From: Arenicola marina
Taxonomy: Eukaryota; Annelida; Polychaeta; Arenicolidae
DNA: 64,000 nt
NCBI GenBank assembly: GCA_964019135.1
Contig: OZ025258.1
Span: forward strand, 14,911,771-14,975,770
Reading direction: 5' to 3'
Made by a program: the position numbers and the translations under genes. Below the pieces are notes generated by a model. That model made no database searches. It was not told the origin of the DNA and was given only the letters and a program-made list of their open reading frames with translations. Positions 59,419-64,000 of the stretch are shown here, piece after piece (positions within the stretch are counted from its first letter, which is position 1; every line of letters starts with the position of its first letter).

Positions 59419-62400
59419 ATGGCAGCGATATTTACTCCAACGAACCAAAAGAGACTGACTAATGTTGCTGTTGTCAGAATGAAGAAAGGAGGCAAACGAT
59501 TCGAGATAGCATGTTACCCAAATAAGGTCACGTCCTGGAGAAATGAGGTGTAAGTCTGGCAGTTTGAAGAATTCTTAGGATATATACTTAGAAAAATACA
59601 TAAATTCATGTTCCAATAGATATCACTTTCTAGAAACAAAAAATGCCACATAACGAGGTGTCTGGTGATCAGGTGATCAGAACGGATTGGCCCTTATAGC
59701 GAAAAGAGACGTCTTTTCGCGAAAAGAAGGGTCTTTTCGCGAAAAGACTGCATTTTCGCGAAAAGACAGGAGAATGAGAGGTTATTTCTTAGATAAATAA
59801 TAAACAGCTACAAATACTTTGTGCCTTGTACCACAAGATTTTCTTTTCGTTACAAAGTGCTCAGATAAGCTAGATTTTCATAGATTGGGTGCTTGCTTGT
59901 TAGTGAGGTGTAGGTTGCATGGTTGCACTATGATATGGTTGCACCTGAATAACTTTGTTGCAATAACGTTGTGCAAAGAAAAGACCTAAGATTTCAATGT
60001 CTTTTCGCGGACGACTATCTCTGTGCGAAATGACATGTTTAACCAATAAAAGGCCAGATACCAAAGTGATATCATCAATAAAAACTGGCTTCGGTTAACA
60101 TCAATTGTGAGAAGCCATGCCATGCCCAACAAAGATATACCTGGCCATTCCAAATAACAGCTTCTTTCATACAGATTACAGAAGCAGTGAGCCATGGGCA
60201 AGGTGTTAACAGAAGGCTGGGGATTGGTATGCTAAATTGGCTCAGTCACGGTTGCGCTATGATACACTTGTGAAAATACGCTAACAGAAGCCGTTGGCTC
60301 ATGCACACAGTTAAGTTGATATACGATTGACTAATTGGATGTTTGTTCTTCCTAATTATCATTAGGTATTATAAAGTATAGCACAGCAAAAAATTAAGCT
60401 GAACCAGCGTCTGTGGCTTTCGCAAAAATGTCTTTTCGCGAACGACTGTCTTTTCGCGAAAAGACGTGTCTTTTCGCTATAAGGGCCAACCGGATCAGAA
60501 CCAGCTGTACAAGACCTGTTAATGTTATGTACTTCGGCCTGGAATACAAAACATTACCCCTGGGGGAGGTACTTAATACATTGCTGGGTTTGGGGGGGGG
60601 GGTTCCGCAGTAAAGTAACCCTTTTTCACAAGGTTGGGGTAATTTACTGGTAAAATTAACTCTATTTAAGCATTTTACCATTAAATTTCACTCGGTCAAG
60701 GTGTTTTGCTGTTAAAACCTGCTTAGTCAGGGTATTTTACTGTTAGAACCTGCTTGTTCTAGATGTTTTAGCATCTAAGCTTCTAAGACTGAGTGGGTTT
60801 TAATGGTGAACTACCCTGACAGGGTATTTTTTTCCGGGTAACTTGCCATATAAATGTGCTCCTCTTGGCTAGAAAAGTAGGCCTATGGTTAGCCTTGTTT
60901 ATGGCCTCCAGGCTTGTCCGGTCGTAAAGAGGTAGGCCAGAGTGTTTATAGAGGCCTGTCAGATTTTTCCTGCGTTAACAGCCATGAACAGGGCTAGCCT
61001 ATGGTAGCCTCAAACTTGTAGTGCTGTTGCTGAGAACAGTATTGTACAAGGCTACATAATGAAGCTGCAGATGAGATAACTGGAAAACTATAGATTTGGC
61101 AAATCTTGTAAAAACATAATAGAAATAAATTTTTGACATCTAGCCTTGTCAATAGCTGTCAACAACGATTTTAAACATGGTGAAATATGAGACATCAAGA
61201 GGCAAAACTGTAGTCCTGGTTTGGACTATATAGCCTTGGTAACTAAATACAGTATTTGGACTGCCAGGATGAAGATCCATAGAAATTTATCATTTCATAG
61301 ATATTATATTTTTTACTTTATTTTCTGATGTAAAATGATATAATTATTAATTCTCATTACTTGTATTATTACTAAAGTATTAAGTGCAATATCACCATTT
61401 AGTCAAAATGTAGACTTTAAAGGTACATGTAATTGCATTGTCTGTCACTGTACACAAATGCTTAATAAGTTCCATAGCTTTTGTGATAAATAGCATAATC
61501 ACAAAATCACTTAATTTTCAGTGAGAAAGACATTGATGAAGTCCTTCAAAGTCATACAGTATTCACCAATGTTTCCAAGGGACAAGCTTCAAAAGTTGAG
61601 GATATGAAGAAATCATTTGGGACTGATAACCAATCAGAAATTTGTCTGCAGGTTTGAAACATCACATTCATCATATATTACTTATTACTGTCAAAGTTAA
61701 GTCCATTTATTACATATGTATTCTATAAATCAAGCCTAGAAAGCCATTAACCATTAGCCATTAGTCTTAAGCCACTAGCAAAGTTATGCTAGTCACAATA
61801 TTCATGAATATTGATACTTTACAAAGTGAAAAAAAGGTAATGTGATGTACAGGTAAATTGAATTTATTTTGTAGAATATAGTTTTTTTTTTAATACTTTA
61901 ATACTGTTTGATCCTGTGTTCATTTTATCATGACATAGATCCTTGCCAAAGGTGAGCTTCAAGTTACAGAGAAAGAGCGACACAGTCAGCTTGAATCAAT
62001 GTTTCGCGACATTGCTACCATTGTAGCGGACAAATGCATTAATCCAGAAGACAACAGACCTTACCCAGTCACTCTGATAGAGAAGGCCATGAAAGATGTT
62101 CATATTTCGGTGAAGCCTACCAAGAGCACAAAACAACAGGTATTGTCGCAGGAGAAAACCTTCTTATGATATAAATCCTGTAATGACTGACCTTTTTTGC
62201 ATTAAAAGTAATCATATTTGTTTCTGCACATGCAGCCACTATCCATTGCAAATGCGGGCCAAAGTAAAAAATATAGATATTATACTGGTAATTGTATTTC
62301 TGTATTTCCCAGGCTTTGGATGTCATCAAGCAGTTAAGTGAAGGCGATACAATAAAAATACAGAGAGCACAGATGAGGTTACGCATCACTGTAGCCGGTA

Positions 62401-64000
62401 AGATAACATGTCGTCAAACAGTATTGAAATGCACCTTATTGGCAGGGTATTAGCCACAGACCCGCCTGCCCGCCGGATGGTCGGGTAGTTTCAATTTTGG
62501 GGGGCAGATTTTCAGTTTAGCGGGCACTCAGGGGCTGTTTAATCTCCCAAAAAAAGGCCTTTCGGTCTAGAGGTCTAGAAGAAAATAATAGCGCTCACAA
62601 TTTGATATGAATTTTGTTTTTACCTGCCAACATTTTGGCTGGCAAAAAAAAAAAGTCTGGCTAATACCCTGCTGACTGTTACGGGCTTCGTTATGACCTG
62701 TTATGTCGTTCGCAGTGAGGCCTTCTGCCCTTGATATCAACGACTGAAATCTCAAACAAGTCACAAGTTCGCTTGCGGGCACACTGGCTGGGGATCCAAC
62801 CGCTGGTATGCCTTACGAAACATTCTCCCGGGGGCTTATCACGCCATTCTTACGTTAACTGGCAGTATATGTTACCCAAAATGTTTTAGCCATTTCAAAT
62901 GATTGCTTCACATGTCAGGCGCATTTCAACACTTACACTTTACTAATATCTTCATTTCTGTGCAATTTATGTTCCAGCGCGAGAGGCCAAGAAAGTACGC
63001 GAGAAAATCAAGAAGATGGCCAGCAAGGTTGAGAGGGAGGACTTTGATGCAGAACTAGAAATGGTAAGTTTTCTCGGGCATTTATATCATGTTTGATCAA
63101 ACCAGGTTTAGCCGAGTGTTAAGTTGGCACGGCCTGATTTTCTGCCGTAAATATATTTCCATTCTTTTGGCGTACAGGTTTTATTCAGATCTAATCACCC
63201 ATTTTTAGACAGGCCAAATGGCGCTTCTGAGCGAGAGACCAACTCGGTCATAAACAGGGAGGGGACGAGCGAAGAGGGGTAGATAAGAGTGGCTTAGTTG
63301 ATGTTTCATGTCATCATAACATAGGTTGACTGGTGGAAAGATGGTTGTCAGTTTAATGATTGTTCCCGCAACGGGAACGAAAGGACACACGTCCCAAATT
63401 GACAAGGTATATATATATATATATAGCTAAGCTGCCTAAGCAGACCGAAACGTCATGGGTTCGAAATCGGCCTCCTGTATCTTGCGCAATTGATTGCCCA
63501 GGGAAATTTTTGTGAATCAAATTAAGCTTCATGGCACAACAGTGGTTGACATCACCTTAGACCTTGAACGGCAATACACCGTTCCACACTCCGACACTAA
63601 GCCCCGCCCACGCTTGGGTCCCTTTTCGTTAATCGTGCGTATGAAATTGACAATCCTAGCTAATGGTAGGTACAAGTGAGACGTACTCATCTGTGAAAAT
63701 GACAATTAAGTGACATGCTGCTTTTTTTGTTGGACATAACGCACGTACGTGGAAGACCTTTTTTCGCCATATGATTGGTTAAAAGCAACAGTGACGTCAA
63801 TGAATGATCGACAGCCTGGATCGGTTGAAACATCAGAAGCTGGCCGTGCAGTGCATGTTACTACGTTATTATGATTTATATAGCAACACACGTTAGATTT
63901 TATAACCCGTTTCTCTCTCTGTTTCTTGCAGGTCGTCCTCGTAGATCCCGGATGTTATCGAGAAATCGACGACCTGGTGAGAATGGAAACCAAGGGCAAA
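59419..64000 (+). CDS. SBDS: SBDS ribosome maturation factor (3' end outside the window)
   Basis: Six exons are seen: 59419-59549, 61522-61651, 61939-62139, 62313-62397, 62978-63063 and 63932 onward, all GT-AG and in phase. They give 234 residues of an expected roughly 250. SBDS works with the GTPase EFL1 to evict eIF6 from nascent 60S subunits in the cytoplasm. The N-terminal FYSH domain is clear ([42 protein letters not shown]). The central helical domain carries [20 protein letters not shown] and [14 protein letters not shown]. The C-terminal ferredoxin-like domain starts [20 protein letters not shown] and continues [16 protein letters not shown]. The C-terminal KxxK/ETKGK region reaches the window end. 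Introns 1 and 4 carry DNA transposons. Confidence 0.97.
59684..60492. mobile_element. Mutator-like element, 9-bp TSD, copy 2 (internally deleted)
   Basis: The 9-bp duplication GATCAGAAC at 59675-59683 and 60493-60501 flanks 809 bp. The ends GGATTGGCCCTTATAGCG and CGCTATAAGGGCCAACCG match copy 1 at 44149-45414. Outer parts are nearly identical to copy 1, but the central segment of about 455 bp is missing. It sits in SBDS intron 1. Confidence 0.9.
60493..61521. other. Rest of SBDS intron 1
   Basis: Between 60600 and 60850 repeated AGGGTATTTTACTGTTA and TTTTACTGGTAAAATTAACT-type words form a degenerate palindromic repeat. Nothing else is supported. Confidence 0.45.
62442..62672. mobile_element. 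MITE, 231 bp, 15-bp perfect inverted ends
   Basis: GCAGGGTATTAGCCA at 62442-62456 and TGGCTAATACCCTGC at 62658-62672 are exact reverse complements. The inside is non-coding, with GGGCAGATTTTCAGTTTAGC and a poly-A run. Target duplication is not clear. It lies in SBDS intron 4. Confidence 0.7.
63420..63530 (+). mobile_element. Possible tRNA-derived SINE head
   Basis: TAGCTAAGCTGCCTAAGCAG (A-box-like) and GTCATGGGTTCGAAATCGG (B-box-like) are spaced as in pol III genes, with no tRNA fold. It lies in SBDS intron 5, next to a TA repeat. Confidence 0.4.
63706..63832 (-). repeat. Dispersed repeat, copy 2 (partner at 21965)
   Basis: The reverse complement of this stretch follows 21965-22092 closely, except that it lacks about 15 bases (GACAAACAAGTCGG region). 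It lies in SBDS intron 5. Confidence 0.8.

Noticed and set aside
1-64000. CRISPR arrays, bacterial operons, rRNA or intact tRNA genes, LTR-bearing elements
   Set aside because: None is visible. Tandem arrays lack the repeat-spacer pattern, the pol III boxes belong to SINEs, and no paired long terminal repeats with retroviral-type coding were recognised.

Overview
The window is animal nuclear DNA: genes are split by GT-AG introns, and the rest is dense with mobile elements and tandem repeats. The single-exon peptide-type GPCR, the tRNA-derived SINEs and the abundance of MITEs suggest a marine invertebrate, most likely a spiralian such as a mollusc. The species cannot be fixed from sequence alone. 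One 200-base run of N (8080-8279) marks an assembly gap.

Layout. Positions 1-12,500 hold no convincing gene. They contain pyrimidine-rich and poly-G tracts, a degenerate satellite broken by a LINE fragment (about 2.0-4.0 kb), a 1-kb minisatellite (6.1-7.2 kb) and SINEs. At 12,914-14,086 (+) lies an intact rhodopsin-class GPCR. From 14 to 22.7 kb only repeats and relics are visible. At 23.7-26.9 kb (-) I assembled a phase-consistent gene of at least five exons that I do not recognise. From 27 to 36 kb the window is repeat-rich, with a pair of roughly 284-bp inverted arms enclosing a TTAA-flanked transposon.

The right half is gene-bearing. SLC15A4-like proton/peptide-histidine transporter: 36,119-41,496 (-), 8 exons, 700 aa. 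GLT1D1-like glycosyltransferase: 51,890-56,532 (+), 11 exons, 352 aa. SBDS ribosome-maturation factor: 59,419 to the window end (+), 6 exons seen, C-terminus outside. SLC15A4 and GLT1D1 are head to head, the same order and orientation as I recall for human chromosome 12q24, so this looks like an ancient linkage. The 10.4 kb between them is filled by a Mutator-like transposon with a second one nested inside, a 5-bp-TSD MITE, several local tandem duplications and a 2-kb array of 30-bp units that stops about 65 bp before the GLT1D1 start codon.

The genes do not form one pathway. SLC15A4 is an endolysosomal transporter, GLT1D1 a predicted sugar transferase and SBDS a 60S-subunit maturation factor. 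SLC15A4 and SBDS share a housekeeping-type ETS/GABP motif upstream. The most unusual items are the unrecognised minus-strand gene, the TATTTAAA minisatellite abutting GLT1D1, the nested transposons with intact target-site duplications, and the fold-back structure at 28.6-31.3 kb.
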